Below are positions 44,538 to 54,630 of a stretch of DNA of 64,000 bases, piece after piece; positions within the stretch are counted from its first letter, which is position 1, and each line of letters begins with the position of its first letter. The notes below the pieces were generated by a model that worked only from the letters and a program-made list of their open reading frames with translations, did not search any database and was not told the origin of the DNA. The translations under genes were made by a program, and so were the position numbers. Source of the DNA: JAWLAT01 sp041395325 (GTDB lineage Bacteria > Pseudomonadota > Gammaproteobacteria > Xanthomonadales > SZUA-5); NCBI GenBank assembly GCA_041395325.1, contig JAWLAT010000003.1, forward strand, positions 62,001 to 126,000, written 5' to 3'.

Positions 44538-45023
44538 CTACAGCGGATCCGGCGGATCGGCTCGCTGGGTCGGCACCTGACCCAGTACGCCGCGCACATA
44601 GACCAGCGCGCCATGGCGGGAGAGCAATGGGCCATGCTCAGTCCCCGGCAACGCCACCTGCAGGTCGCCGACCCGCATCTCGACGTCACCGATACGCAGA
44701 TCGCCGGCCACCAGCAGGCATTCCTCCACGGTGCGTTGCGGATGGCGCGGAAAACCACTGCCGGCCGAATAGCGGACCAGATAGTGCGCCTGGCCGCTGG
44801 CATCGTCTCGCTGCAGCAGCTTCAGCAGCACGCCCTCGCGCAGTACTCGCCAGTCGCCGCCGGCCGCCGGCAAGTGGCGGTGCTCGTCGGCAAAGCCGAC
44901 ATCCTGCTCGATCCGCTGCCACAGCGCCAGGCGTCGAGCGGGCTCCGGTCGGCAACGCGGTTCCAGCTGATCGGCTGCATCACCGAGCAACTGCGTCAGG
45001 ACCTGTTCGATCTCAGCCGACAT
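44538..45023 (-). CDS. ChrR-like cupin anti-sigma factor
   Basis: Probably holds the adjacent ECF sigma factor inactive. The 161-residue protein has a helical N-terminus (SAEIEQVLTQLLGDAADQLEP) and a C-terminal cupin (SAGSGFPRHPQRTVEECLLVAGDLRIGDVEMRVGDLQVALPGTEHG) like ChrR. The Zn-binding H-x3-C-x2-C of the classical anti-sigma domain is not visible, so sensing may rest on the cupin alone. The ATG at 45023 overlaps the sigma gene by 11 bases, supporting co-expression. Confidence 0.75.
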   Translation of the reverse strand: MSAEIEQVLTQLLGDAADQLEPRCRPEPARRLALWQRIEQDVGFADEHRHLPAAGGDWRVLREGVLLKLLQRDDASGQAHYLVRYSAGSGFPRHPQRTVEECLLVAGDLRIGDVEMRVGDLQVALPGTEHGPLLSRHGALVYVRGVLGQVPTQRADPPDPL

Positions 45024-45582
45024 GGCGCTGACCCTCCGCATCGCCCAATGATTGCCGCAGCAGATTCAGGCTGCGGCGCATGTGCGACTTCACCGTGCCC
45101 AATGGCCAACCGGTGTGGTCAGCAATCTCGGCCTGCGACAGGCCCTGGAAATAACCCAGGTCGATGACCCGGCGCTGTGCGGCCGACAGCTGCAACAGGC
45201 CGGCGCGCAGTCGGTCGATGGCAATGAAGTCGCCAAAGCGAACCTCACCGACCGGCTCGCTGGTACTGCTGTCATCAGTCGGGGACAACGGGACCTGGAA
45301 GCGTTCCCGGCGCAGCCGGTCGATGGCCCGGTTGCGGCAGATCAGCAGCAACCAGCTCAGCGCGCTGGAACGGTTGGGGTCAAAGGTCGGCGCAGTGCGC
45401 CAGACGCTGACATAGGTTTCGGCCACGCAGTCCTCCGCCCACAATCCGCTGCCCAGCACGCTGGTCGCCAACGCCAGGCAGCGATCGACCGTGGATTGGT
45501 AGTAGCGCTCAAACGCCGTCCGGCTGCCAGCGGCCACCTGCAGCAGCATCTCGTTCAGTTCCACGACGGTCGTAGCTTCCAC
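45013..45582 (-). CDS. ECF-family RNA polymerase sigma factor
   Basis: A 189-residue alternative sigma factor. Region 2: FERYYQSTVDRCLALATSVLGSGLWAEDCVAETYVSVWRTA and SALSWLLLICRNRAIDRLRRE; region 4: LSAAQRRVIDLGYFQGLSQAEIADHTGWPLGTVKSHMRRSLNLLR. Pairing with a ChrR-like protein points to the photo-oxidative or related stress ECF group. GTG at 45582 is assumed (GGAGG about 11 bases upstream); an ATG 11 codons later is possible. Target genes are unknown; 248 bp upstream to 45830 show no gene. Confidence 0.92.
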   Translation of the reverse strand: MEATTVVELNEMLLQVAAGSRTAFERYYQSTVDRCLALATSVLGSGLWAEDCVAETYVSVWRTAPTFDPNRSSALSWLLLICRNRAIDRLRRERFQVPLSPTDDSSTSEPVGEVRFGDFIAIDRLRAGLLQLSAAQRRVIDLGYFQGLSQAEIADHTGWPLGTVKSHMRRSLNLLRQSLGDAEGQRHVG

Positions 45583-45830
45583 CCGTGCGCAGCCTCCAAT
45601 CGGCTGGCGTCAGCGCGCAGCCCGAACAGCAGAATACGCACCAGCGCAACGATTGGATGCAGGCCGCCACGAATCCGGTCAGCCGGGCGCAGGGAACGCT
45701 TGCGTCACCACGCACGCGGGCGGTCAGACCACGATCGCCGACCACCCGCGGCGGATTCGCGCGGCCGCGGCCACACGCTTCGACGCTGCCGCGCAGTGGC
45801 TGGCTGGCGGCCGTTACCGCACGGCCAGGT

Positions 45831-48800
45831 CTAGTTGACCGTGTGAAGGCGCCGCAGCCGTCCGCGGGCCAACCACGAAATCGCCAGCCACATCAACAAC
45901 AAACTGCCCGGCGCCAGGGGCACCGGAGTGGCCACCTCGTCGTCGAGGATCGTACCCAAACCCTCACCATCGCCGATGGTCGACAGCGGCACCGGAGCCA
46001 GCTCGATCGTGAAGGTCTCATTGGCCTCGAAGAGTCCGTCGGCGACCACCTGGATGGTCAACGGTGCGCTCAGTGCCATCGCCGGCAGCGTCACTGTGCC
46101 GGCCTGGCCGAGGTAGTCATCCGGTTCCACCGCGGTGCCCGGGAAGGTCTGGATCGGCACAGCGGTGGCGACCGCGAAGGGCTTGCTGGTGCTGACGGTG
46201 AAGACGAAGGGCGTCAGTCCGCCGCCGTTGCCCTCGGCCGCGGTGACGTCATCGATGCTGAGCACGGCGGTGTCGTCGTCGGTGATGCCGCCGCTGGCGG
46301 TGGCCAGCGGACCGCCGGCCGGGCCGTCATCTCCTACAAAGTCGACCACCAGGCTGAAGGCCTCGTTGCCCTCGACCAGCACATCGCCGAGGACCGTGAT
46401 GCTCACCGTCTGGGTGGTCTGGCGAGGCGCAAAGCTGATGATCTGCGGCGTCGCAGCCGGGATGCCGGTGTAGTCGGCTGGCGAGGTGGCCGTGCCATCG
46501 ACGGTCCAGACCGCGAAGTTCAGCGTGAAGCTGGACGGGTTGGGCAGGACGATCGTGAACACCATCGTCTGGCTGCCGCTGTCACCCTCGATGATGCTCT
46601 GGTCGGCGACCTGCGGGATCGGCGGCAGATCGTCATCGATGATCGTGCCGGCCGCACCGCCATCAACGATGTTGGCCCCGACGGCGTTGCTGAGCTGCAG
46701 GCTCAGACCCTCGTCGTTTTCGTCCAGATCATCCCGTACCACCGGCACGCTGACGGTCTGACTCAACGGTCCGGCTGGCGTGAAGGTCAGCGTGCCACTA
46801 GTGGCCGCGAAATCATCGGGGCTCAGCGCAGAGCCGGCCAGGGTGGCGTAGTCGACCGTCACCGTGGTCTGCGGCAGGGGCGCGCTGGAGAGCGTCACGA
46901 CAAAGTCCAGCGTGGTGCTACCGGGTCCGGTGCCTTCGGTGACGCTGGCGTCGGCCACGCTGAGCATGAAGCTGTCGTCGTTGAGGATGGTGCCGGTGGC
47001 GCTGGCCAGGAAGCCCTCCGGTGCCGCCAGCCCATCGCCCGGATTGACCCGCACGAAGAACTGCTCGTCGGCCTCGGGCACATCGTCGGCGACGACCTGC
47101 ACGGTCACCGTGGCGCTCTGGCTGCCGGCCGGGAACTGCACGACCTGCCCGATCAGCGCGGCGAAATCGTCGGGTGTGGTCGCCGTGTCGGCGGTAGTGC
47201 TGATGGCGTAGCTGAAATCACGATCGGCAGGGTTGCTGAGGCTCAGCTGGAACGCGAAGGGCGTGGTGCCACCACCACTGCCCTCGGCCTGGCTCAAATC
47301 GGCGATGTCCACCTCGGCGGTGTCGTCGTCGGTGATTGTGGCGTTGCCGCTGCCATCGCTGATCGCAGCGTTGACCGCATTGGAGAGCAGGACCGTGAAC
47401 TGTTCGTCGAACTCGTCCAGGTTGTCGCGCACGATCGACACGTTGACCGGCTGGCTCAGCGGCAGGCCACTGCCGAAGCTGAGCATGCCAGAGGTGGCCG
47501 CGAAATCGGCCGGAGAGGTTGCGCTGCCCGGGGCCGTGGCGTACTCCACGGTCACGCTCAGGCCCGGCGGGGGTTCGGCAGAGATGGTGACAACGAAGCT
47601 GGCCGTGGTGGTGCCGGCCCCGGTGCCCTCGGTGACCGTCACGTCATTGATGGCCAGCGTGAAGTCGTCGTTGATGATGGTGCCAGTGGCGCTGTCGAGC
47701 AGGACGGGCTTGCCGTCACCGCCACCGCCACCGGACTCGAAGATGCCGACACTGAACTGCTCATCGGCTTCCGGATCATTGTCGGCAACCACGTCGATGG
47801 TCACCGTCTGCTGGGTCTGCAGCGGCGCAAACAGGACCGGTACGAAGGCTCCGCCGGTGCCGGCATAGTCTCCCGGCGCGACTGCGCTGCCGTCGTCGGT
47901 GCTGTAGAGGAAGGTGGTTTGCGTGCTGGAGGGATTGCTCAGCGTCACCACGAAGCCGAAGGCCGTCGTCCCGCCTCCGCTGCCTTCCAGCATCGCGACA
48001 TCCCCGATGCCGGGAACCGGGAAGCCATCGTCATTGAGGATCGTGCCGGCACCGGTGTCATCGGCGATGATCGCGCCGAAGGGGAAGGAAAGCCTCACGC
48101 TGAAGGACTCATCGGCTTCGAAGATGTCCTCGCGGGTGATCGGCACCGGAATCTGCATGGTCTCGCCGGGGGTGCCGGCAAAGAACAGCGTGCCGCTGGT
48201 GGCGGTGTAGTCAACGCCGGCCTGCGCGCTGCCGTCCATGGTGGCGTAGTCAACGGAGATCGTGCCGCCCTCGCTGCCCGGCGGCGGCGGTGGTGGGTTT
48301 TGCAGCGTGACCGTGAAAACCGCCGTCGTGCTGCCCGGGCCGGTGCCCTCGGCGATCACCACATCATCGATGACGAACTCCGGCAGCGCCACATCGTCAT
48401 CGATGATGGTGCCGACACCGGCGGCGGAAAAGATGTCGCAATCGAAGGGTTCACCGAAAATGTCGATGGTGACGATCTCGTCGCCCTCGATCAGGTCGTC
48501 GCCAATCACCGGCACGCTGAACTGCACGCTCTGCATGCCATCGGGAATGGTCAGGTTGGCAAAGCTACTGACCACGTAATCGACATTCGGCGTGGCCTCG
48601 TTGGGGCCGCCGGCGTTGAAGGTCTCGGCACTGAAGATGCAGTCGCCGTTGGCCGGCATGTCGAGGGTGGCGGTGAAGGTCAGCAGGGGCATGTCGCCGC
48701 TGTTGCCCTCGATTACCGACGGGTTGTCCAGGCTCAGCACCGGTATGCCGGCCAGCATGGCGCGCAGGGCGTCGATGGAGGTGGTGTTGGCACCGCCGTT

Positions 48801-49436
48801 GGGTTGGCCGGGCGTCGTGCTTGCGGGCGCGACGGAAATCGTCCAGCTGGCCGGTGTAGCGGCGTCTGTACCAACGTCGCCAGCCAGCGCCGCACCGGTA
48901 TTGTTGCTCGGCTGTGCGATCGTCACCTGGCAGACCGCGCCAAAGACGCCTGGCGTGCTGTCGTAGTTCACGCAGAATCCGTTCGGCGCAATGGTCGCGC
49001 CGGCAGCCACGGTGTCGACCCAGGCCACGTCGGGGCCACCCAGATCGGCGCCGCCGGTCACCGTGGTGATGTTGGCGCCAGCGGTCTTCAAGGTCAGGTT
49101 CCAGTCGCCATTGGCCGGATCAAAGCTGCCGTCCGCAGCTGGCCCGGTGGTACCGGCAATGACGATCAGGGTACCGGCCGGGAAATCACTGGCAATGTTG
49201 CCCATGTTGTTGAACTGGAAGGCGCCGAACTTGGCCGCCGTGGCGGTCGTGGAATCGCCGACCAGGTAGGTATTGAGCTGCGCCGCCGTCAGGTCCTGCA
49301 GCAGCACCACCTCGATCCATTCATCGGTCGTGGTCAGGTTGCCGCCGCGGTAGAACTCGTTGACGATGATGTTCTGCGCGGACGCAGTCGAGGCGCCCAG
49401 GAGCAGGGCAAGCGCGGCGAGCAAAGGCTTGTGCAT
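45831..49436 (-). CDS. Large Calx-beta repeat surface/secreted protein with C-terminal anchor
   Basis: A 1201-residue exported protein. A signal peptide (LLAALALLLGASTASAQ) follows the ATG at 49436 (AGGTG upstream). The N-terminal domain (NIIVNEFYRGGNLTTTDEWIEV, then FPAGTLIVIAG) resembles a lamin-tail or surface domain. About eight tandem Calx-beta repeats follow, each with [IV]-x-D-x-x-[VA]-x-E-G-[TNS]-[GS] near its start and D-[YF] at the strand after A-T-x-x-D; they probably bind calcium. The C-terminus P-V-P-L-A-P-G-S then a hydrophobic helix and RGRLRR looks like a CTERM-type sorting or membrane-anchor tail. An adhesin or matrix role is likely. Confidence 0.88.
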   Translation of the reverse strand: MHKPLLAALALLLGASTASAQNIIVNEFYRGGNLTTTDEWIEVVLLQDLTAAQLNTYLVGDSTTATAAKFGAFQFNNMGNIASDFPAGTLIVIAGTTGPAADGSFDPANGDWNLTLKTAGANITTVTGGADLGGPDVAWVDTVAAGATIAPNGFCVNYDSTPGVFGAVCQVTIAQPSNNTGAALAGDVGTDAATPASWTISVAPASTTPGQPNGGANTTSIDALRAMLAGIPVLSLDNPSVIEGNSGDMPLLTFTATLDMPANGDCIFSAETFNAGGPNEATPNVDYVVSSFANLTIPDGMQSVQFSVPVIGDDLIEGDEIVTIDIFGEPFDCDIFSAAGVGTIIDDDVALPEFVIDDVVIAEGTGPGSTTAVFTVTLQNPPPPPPGSEGGTISVDYATMDGSAQAGVDYTATSGTLFFAGTPGETMQIPVPITREDIFEADESFSVRLSFPFGAIIADDTGAGTILNDDGFPVPGIGDVAMLEGSGGGTTAFGFVVTLSNPSSTQTTFLYSTDDGSAVAPGDYAGTGGAFVPVLFAPLQTQQTVTIDVVADNDPEADEQFSVGIFESGGGGGDGKPVLLDSATGTIINDDFTLAINDVTVTEGTGAGTTTASFVVTISAEPPPGLSVTVEYATAPGSATSPADFAATSGMLSFGSGLPLSQPVNVSIVRDNLDEFDEQFTVLLSNAVNAAISDGSGNATITDDDTAEVDIADLSQAEGSGGGTTPFAFQLSLSNPADRDFSYAISTTADTATTPDDFAALIGQVVQFPAGSQSATVTVQVVADDVPEADEQFFVRVNPGDGLAAPEGFLASATGTILNDDSFMLSVADASVTEGTGPGSTTLDFVVTLSSAPLPQTTVTVDYATLAGSALSPDDFAATSGTLTFTPAGPLSQTVSVPVVRDDLDENDEGLSLQLSNAVGANIVDGGAAGTIIDDDLPPIPQVADQSIIEGDSGSQTMVFTIVLPNPSSFTLNFAVWTVDGTATSPADYTGIPAATPQIISFAPRQTTQTVSITVLGDVLVEGNEAFSLVVDFVGDDGPAGGPLATASGGITDDDTAVLSIDDVTAAEGNGGGLTPFVFTVSTSKPFAVATAVPIQTFPGTAVEPDDYLGQAGTVTLPAMALSAPLTIQVVADGLFEANETFTIELAPVPLSTIGDGEGLGTILDDEVATPVPLAPGSLLLMWLAISWLARGRLRRLHTVN

Positions 49437-49643
49437 AAGGCACCTGATGGGGTGGCGGCCGAACGCGGGCGGCAAGGTAGGAAGTGTGTCACGACGGAGT
49501 GCCGAGCGATCAGGTTTGATGGCCCATCATGGCGGCGAGCATGAAGGATCGATCAAGATTGAGGGCTTTCAATCAGTGCAATCCAGAGCGCGTCTGCGCA
49601 CAGCGCCGACCTACATCAGCCGATCAGGCGGCAAAGTACCGGG

Positions 49644-49661
49644 CCCTGACCTCTCAGCCCT
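49644..49661 (+). repeat. Dispersed 18-bp intergenic repeat, copy 1
   Basis: CCCTGACCTCTCAGCCCT, one mismatch from the copies at 50960-50977 (inverted) and 51114-51131. It sits just before the metF stop. Confidence 0.7.
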
Positions 49662-49667
49662 GCGCCC

Positions 49668-50510
49668 TCATCCCTGACCCGTCAACCGCTCCACGATCCC
49701 GGTGACCGCCTTGGCCCGATTGAGCGTATAGAAGTGCAGCCCTGGCGCACCGCCGGCCAGCATGCGCTCGCACAACTGGGCAACGACGTCCTGTCCCAGC
49801 GCGCGTATCGAGGCCGCGTCATCGGCGTAGGCCGCCAGTCGCCGCTCCAGCCAACGAGGGATCTCGGCGCCGCACATTTCCGAGAAGCGGCGCAGCTGGG
49901 AGAAGTTGGTGATCGGCATGATCCCCGGCACGATCGGAACCTGCACACCCAAACGGCGGGCGTCGTCGACAAAGCGGAAATAGCTGTCGGCGTTGAAGAA
50001 ATATTGGGTGATCGCGGCGTTGGCGCCGGCCGCCACCTTATTGGCGAAATGACGCAGATCGGCGTCGGCATCGCGGCATTGCGGGTGAAACTCCGGATAG
50101 CAGGCCACTTCGATGTGGAACTGCGCACCGAAGCGCTCGCGGATGTAGGCAACCAGTTCGCTGGCGTAGCGGAATTCGCCCGGCGACGCCATGCCGCTGG
50201 GCATGTCGCCTCGCAGCGCCACCAGGCGCCGGCAGCCGAGGGCCACATAACGTTGCAGCAGCGCCTCGATCTCCTCACGGGTGCCGCCGAGGCAGGACAG
50301 ATGGGGCGCCACATCCAGGCCCATGCCCTTGAGTTCGGCCACCGTGTCGTAGGTGTAGCTCAGCGTCGAACCGCCGGCACCGAATGTGACCGAGACATAC
50401 TCGGGCGACACGGTGGCACGCAGCGCCGCCACGGTGTCGAACAGAGTCTGCTTCTGCTCGGCCGTTTTGGGCGGGAAGAACTCGAAACTCAGTGGGACGC
50501 TGGGACTCAT
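49668..50510 (-). CDS. metF: 5,10-methylenetetrahydrofolate reductase
   Basis: Flavoenzyme reducing methylene-THF to methyl-THF, the methyl donor for methionine synthesis. The TIM barrel protein has 280 residues: VPLSFEFFPPKTAEQ near the start, VSVTFGAGGS, LVALRGDMPSG, FHIEVACYPEFHPQ and TQYFFNADSYFRFVDDARRLG. It lies near ahcY, its partner in the methyl cycle, separated by a roadblock-like gene, and probably shares regulation. ATG at 50510. Confidence 0.96.
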   Translation of the reverse strand: MSPSVPLSFEFFPPKTAEQKQTLFDTVAALRATVSPEYVSVTFGAGGSTLSYTYDTVAELKGMGLDVAPHLSCLGGTREEIEALLQRYVALGCRRLVALRGDMPSGMASPGEFRYASELVAYIRERFGAQFHIEVACYPEFHPQCRDADADLRHFANKVAAGANAAITQYFFNADSYFRFVDDARRLGVQVPIVPGIMPITNFSQLRRFSEMCGAEIPRWLERRLAAYADDAASIRALGQDVVAQLCERMLAGGAPGLHFYTLNRAKAVTGIVERLTGQG

Positions 50511-50577
50511 CGCGGGCTCTCATGCGGTTTCGATGGGAGCCGGACCGACAACCGCATGGCGCCGGACCGGGTTGCAC

Positions 50578-50937
50578 TCACGACGCCATGCCTTCCAGCA
50601 GACCGTCCAGCTGTCCGGCCAGACCAATCACGTCGGCCGCCGGATCCAGCGCGACCGAGACATGACCGTCGGCCCACGCCCGGACGAACTGGAAACACTG
50701 ACCATAGCGGACCAGCAGATAGCGCGCGCCACCGCAGTCGATGGCGCCGCGCTGCGTGACCAGCGTCAGCAGCGCCGGGTTCACCAGCAGCTCCTCGAAA
50801 CGGTCAGTCTCGGCCGCCGAGGCATTGGCAATCCCTTCGCGCTGCCGAACCCACAGCTGCGTGCCCACCCTCACCGCGGCATACCGTACCCGCGGTGAGA
50901 GCTGGAAGATCCGGTCGAGCAGGGCTTCGGGGAGCAT
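50578..50937 (-). CDS. Roadblock/LC7-like small protein (119 aa)
   Basis: No characterised homologue is recalled. The sequence (LSPRVRYAAVRVGTQLWVRQREGI, EELLVNPALLTLVTQRG, GGARYLLVRYGQCFQFVRAW, GHVSVALDP) alternates beta and helix like a roadblock-type profilin fold. It lies between metF and ahcY on the same strand, 67 bp upstream of metF, so a link to one-carbon metabolism is possible but only by position. Function unknown. Confidence 0.6.
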   Translation of the reverse strand: MLPEALLDRIFQLSPRVRYAAVRVGTQLWVRQREGIANASAAETDRFEELLVNPALLTLVTQRGAIDCGGARYLLVRYGQCFQFVRAWADGHVSVALDPAADVIGLAGQLDGLLEGMAS

Positions 50938-50959
50938 CTCTGTTTGGGGCTGAGGGCCT

Positions 50960-50977
50960 AGGGCTGAGGGGTCAGGG
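50960..50977 (-). repeat. Dispersed 18-bp intergenic repeat, copy 2 (inverted)
   Basis: AGGGCTGAGGGGTCAGGG, the exact inverse of the copy at 51114-51131, 136 bp away. It lies in the ahcY 3' intergenic region, with further related CTGAGGG units nearby. Confidence 0.8.
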
Positions 50978-51113
50978 AAGGGGCAAGACCGAATGTTTGG
51001 GCAAGGAACGACGTTGGCGTTGAAGCAGGATTCCAGGCCAACCCCGAAGAGCCGGAGCTGAATTCTCAGCCCTCAGCTCCCGATCGGGTCGGAGCCAGGC
51101 CCTGATCCCTCAG

Positions 51114-51131
51114 CCCTGACCCCTCAGCCCT
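51114..51131 (+). repeat. Dispersed 18-bp intergenic repeat, copy 3
   Basis: CCCTGACCCCTCAGCCCT, perfect inverse of 50960-50977. The two could form a long hairpin downstream of ahcY and might serve as a transcript end. Flanking CTCAGCCCTCAGC and CTGATCCCTCAGCC are related partial units. Confidence 0.8.
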
Positions 51132-51137
51132 TCCAAC

Positions 51138-52568
<1,431 letters not shown>

Positions 52569-52640
52569 CAATGACTCCTTGAAGGTTCGATTGGCCATCG
52601 ACACGCCATCGCGGCGACACTGTCGGGCCAGGGGGCGCGC

Positions 52641-52669
52641 AGTATATCTCTTTGTCCGGATGAAAAGAT
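52641..52669 (-). promoter_or_regulatory. Putative ahcY promoter with palindromic operator in the spacer
   Basis: On the minus strand TATACT (52641-52646) is a good -10 box. From 52646 to 52669 a 24-bp imperfect palindrome (half-site ATCT-Y-TT-Y-R-TCC; 18 of 24 positions symmetric) occupies the spacer and the weak -35 position. A repressor bound there would block RNA polymerase. Which regulator binds (for example an ArsR-type SahR) is inference. Confidence 0.5.
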
Positions 52670-52692
52670 GAATGGCCCGCTGAACGGAATTC

Positions 52693-54618
52693 TCATTCCT
52701 GTGAGGACGCCTGCAAGCGAGCAAGATTGCGTCGGCTGGCGCCATCGGCCGGGTTCTGCTGAAGAGCCAGCCGGTAGGCCTCGATGGCCGCCTGTCGCTG
52801 ACCTGCAACGGCCTGCAGATAGCCCAACGTCCGCCACCAGGCCAGGTCCTCCGGAGCCGGACCCAAAGCCCACAGCGCGTCCAGCGCAGCGAGGGCCGAA
52901 GTCGGGTCGTCTGCCTTGACTGCGCCGGCCTGAGCATAGGCAGACAATCTCGCGGCGGCATCGTGGGCCGGCAACAATCGCTGCGCCTGCAACAGCGACT
53001 GCTGCGCGCTGACCGAGTCGCCTGCCGCCATCTCCAGCCGTGCCCGCCATAGCCAGGCTCGCGGCAAGCTCGGCGCAGCAGCAGTCAGGTGCTCGGCCAG
53101 TCCCGGCACTGATGCGCAGGCCGCCAGTGCCGCTTCGTCCAGTCTGAGCCAGGGGAGCACGGAGTAGGGTTGCTGGGACAACGCAATTCGCTGCGCAGCC
53201 CTCGGAGCGTCGTTGCCGCAAGGCCAGTGGCTGGCAGTCGGGAGGGCCGGACTGCGCGGGGCATGCCACACCCAGTGGTGCAGACCAGACAGCAGCGGGG
53301 CCAGAAGCCCGAGCAGCGGCAGCAGAGCCAACAGGATGAATGGCCGGGTGCGCACTGGCGATGGCGTGTCGGACCGGACGACCCACAGGCAGCCCGACGT
53401 GAGCAGGGCCAGTAGCAGATCGGCACCCGGACTGGGCACACCGAAGGCTCGGTCGGCCCACGCGGCGAACCATGCCGCGGCCAATGCCGACCCCGGACCA
53501 TCCAGCTTTCGCCACACGCTCCGCGCCAGCAGGCCCCAAAGCAACAGGCCAGGCAGTGCGCCGAGCAGGCCGTTGCTGAGCCAGCGATCCAGCAACGCGT
53601 TGTGGCTGCGATCGGCCAAGGTGTCGAAGCCTCGCGCCTGCAGGCTGTTCAAGACCGGCGCGCGTACCAGCGTCAGGGCGGGCTCAAGGTTGTCCTGACC
53701 ATAGCCGATCCATGGCCTCGCACCCGCCAGGCCGTCACTGCCGCCGTCCCAGCGCGGCAGCGGCGTCTTGGTATGGACACCCGCCCAGGCAGCTTGCCAG
53801 AGCTCGGAGCGAATCTGCACTGAGGCTGGTCGCCAACTCAGCAGCATGACCAGGACGACCAGCAACCCGCCGGCGAGTGCGACCCAGCCAAGCAGTGATC
53901 GACGCTTGGGCACCTGATGCAACAGCCAGAGCAGAGCCCCCAAGGCTGCGGCCAACAGCGCGGCGCGACTCCCGGTGCTGATCAGCCCCGCCAACAGCAA
54001 GTAGAAAAGCGCTCGACTGAATCGTTCTTCGCCCCCGCGCCGGCGACACTGGCGCCAGTGTGCGAAGGCCAGTACCAGCAATGGGGCGAGCACACTGCCG
54101 GAATAGCTGGCGTTGCCCATGGGCCCGGCGCTGCGCTGCCAGTCGCCGACCCAGGCGCCGGGCAGAAGCTCGAACAGCAACACCAGTGCCAGCGCAGCGC
54201 CCAGCAGCAGCAGACCGGTTTGCAGGTGCGCATACGCTTCGGAATCGAGTTCTCTGCGGCCCAGTAGACCGAGCACCACGACGCCCCAGGCCAGCCCATC
54301 GACCAGCCCCAGGCCGCGCTCGCTGGCTCCGATCCAGGCCGGCAAAGGCTGCAACGCCAACGCCGCGGCCAGCCACTCAACCAGCAGCGCCGCCAGCAGC
54401 AGCGCCCAGATGAATGCGCGCCAACGCTGATTTGCCGCCAGCGCATCGACCAGGCGCCCCGGTGCCCGCCAGGTGGCCGGCGCGAAAAGCAGTCCCATGG
54501 CCAGCGCCCAGGTCAGGGCACGGCGGTCGACGTCCAGACTGGCCGCAGAAAGTGACCAGGGGGACAGACACTGCCAGGTCAGCAGCAGCAGGGCCAACCA
54601 GGCCCAGGTGCGGGACAT
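52693..54618 (-). CDS. O-antigen ligase-like membrane protein with TPR tail
   Basis: A 641-residue inner-membrane protein with about ten to twelve hydrophobic helices (for example WLALLLLTWQCLSPWSLS; FSRALFYLLLAGLISTGSRAALLAAALG), a long periplasmic loop containing RPWIGYGQDNLEPAL and ADRSHNALLDRWLSNGLLG, as in the Wzy/WaaL O-antigen ligase family. The last 200 residues are tetratricopeptide-like (AYRLALQQNPADGASRRNLARLQ). It probably joins or polymerises a surface glycan or glycosylates pilin; the substrate is not known. It lies 12 bp after a secreted Pro/Asp-rich protein and downstream of no LPS cluster. Confidence 0.8.
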   Translation of the reverse strand: MSRTWAWLALLLLTWQCLSPWSLSAASLDVDRRALTWALAMGLLFAPATWRAPGRLVDALAANQRWRAFIWALLLAALLVEWLAAALALQPLPAWIGASERGLGLVDGLAWGVVVLGLLGRRELDSEAYAHLQTGLLLLGAALALVLLFELLPGAWVGDWQRSAGPMGNASYSGSVLAPLLVLAFAHWRQCRRRGGEERFSRALFYLLLAGLISTGSRAALLAAALGALLWLLHQVPKRRSLLGWVALAGGLLVVLVMLLSWRPASVQIRSELWQAAWAGVHTKTPLPRWDGGSDGLAGARPWIGYGQDNLEPALTLVRAPVLNSLQARGFDTLADRSHNALLDRWLSNGLLGALPGLLLWGLLARSVWRKLDGPGSALAAAWFAAWADRAFGVPSPGADLLLALLTSGCLWVVRSDTPSPVRTRPFILLALLPLLGLLAPLLSGLHHWVWHAPRSPALPTASHWPCGNDAPRAAQRIALSQQPYSVLPWLRLDEAALAACASVPGLAEHLTAAAPSLPRAWLWRARLEMAAGDSVSAQQSLLQAQRLLPAHDAAARLSAYAQAGAVKADDPTSALAALDALWALGPAPEDLAWWRTLGYLQAVAGQRQAAIEAYRLALQQNPADGASRRNLARLQASSQE

Positions 54619-54630
54619 GTGCCCGCCGGA

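Noticed and set aside
45585..49544. A 1319-codon open frame antisense to the Calx-beta gene
   Set aside because: Its composition (runs of R, G, A, D, H, V) is the mirror of GC-rich codons in the real gene, with no domain, signal peptide or neighbour logic.
52569..52690. SAH riboswitch upstream of ahcY
   Set aside because: The conserved GAGGAGCGCTGCAA-type core is absent in the leader. Only a palindrome at the promoter was found.
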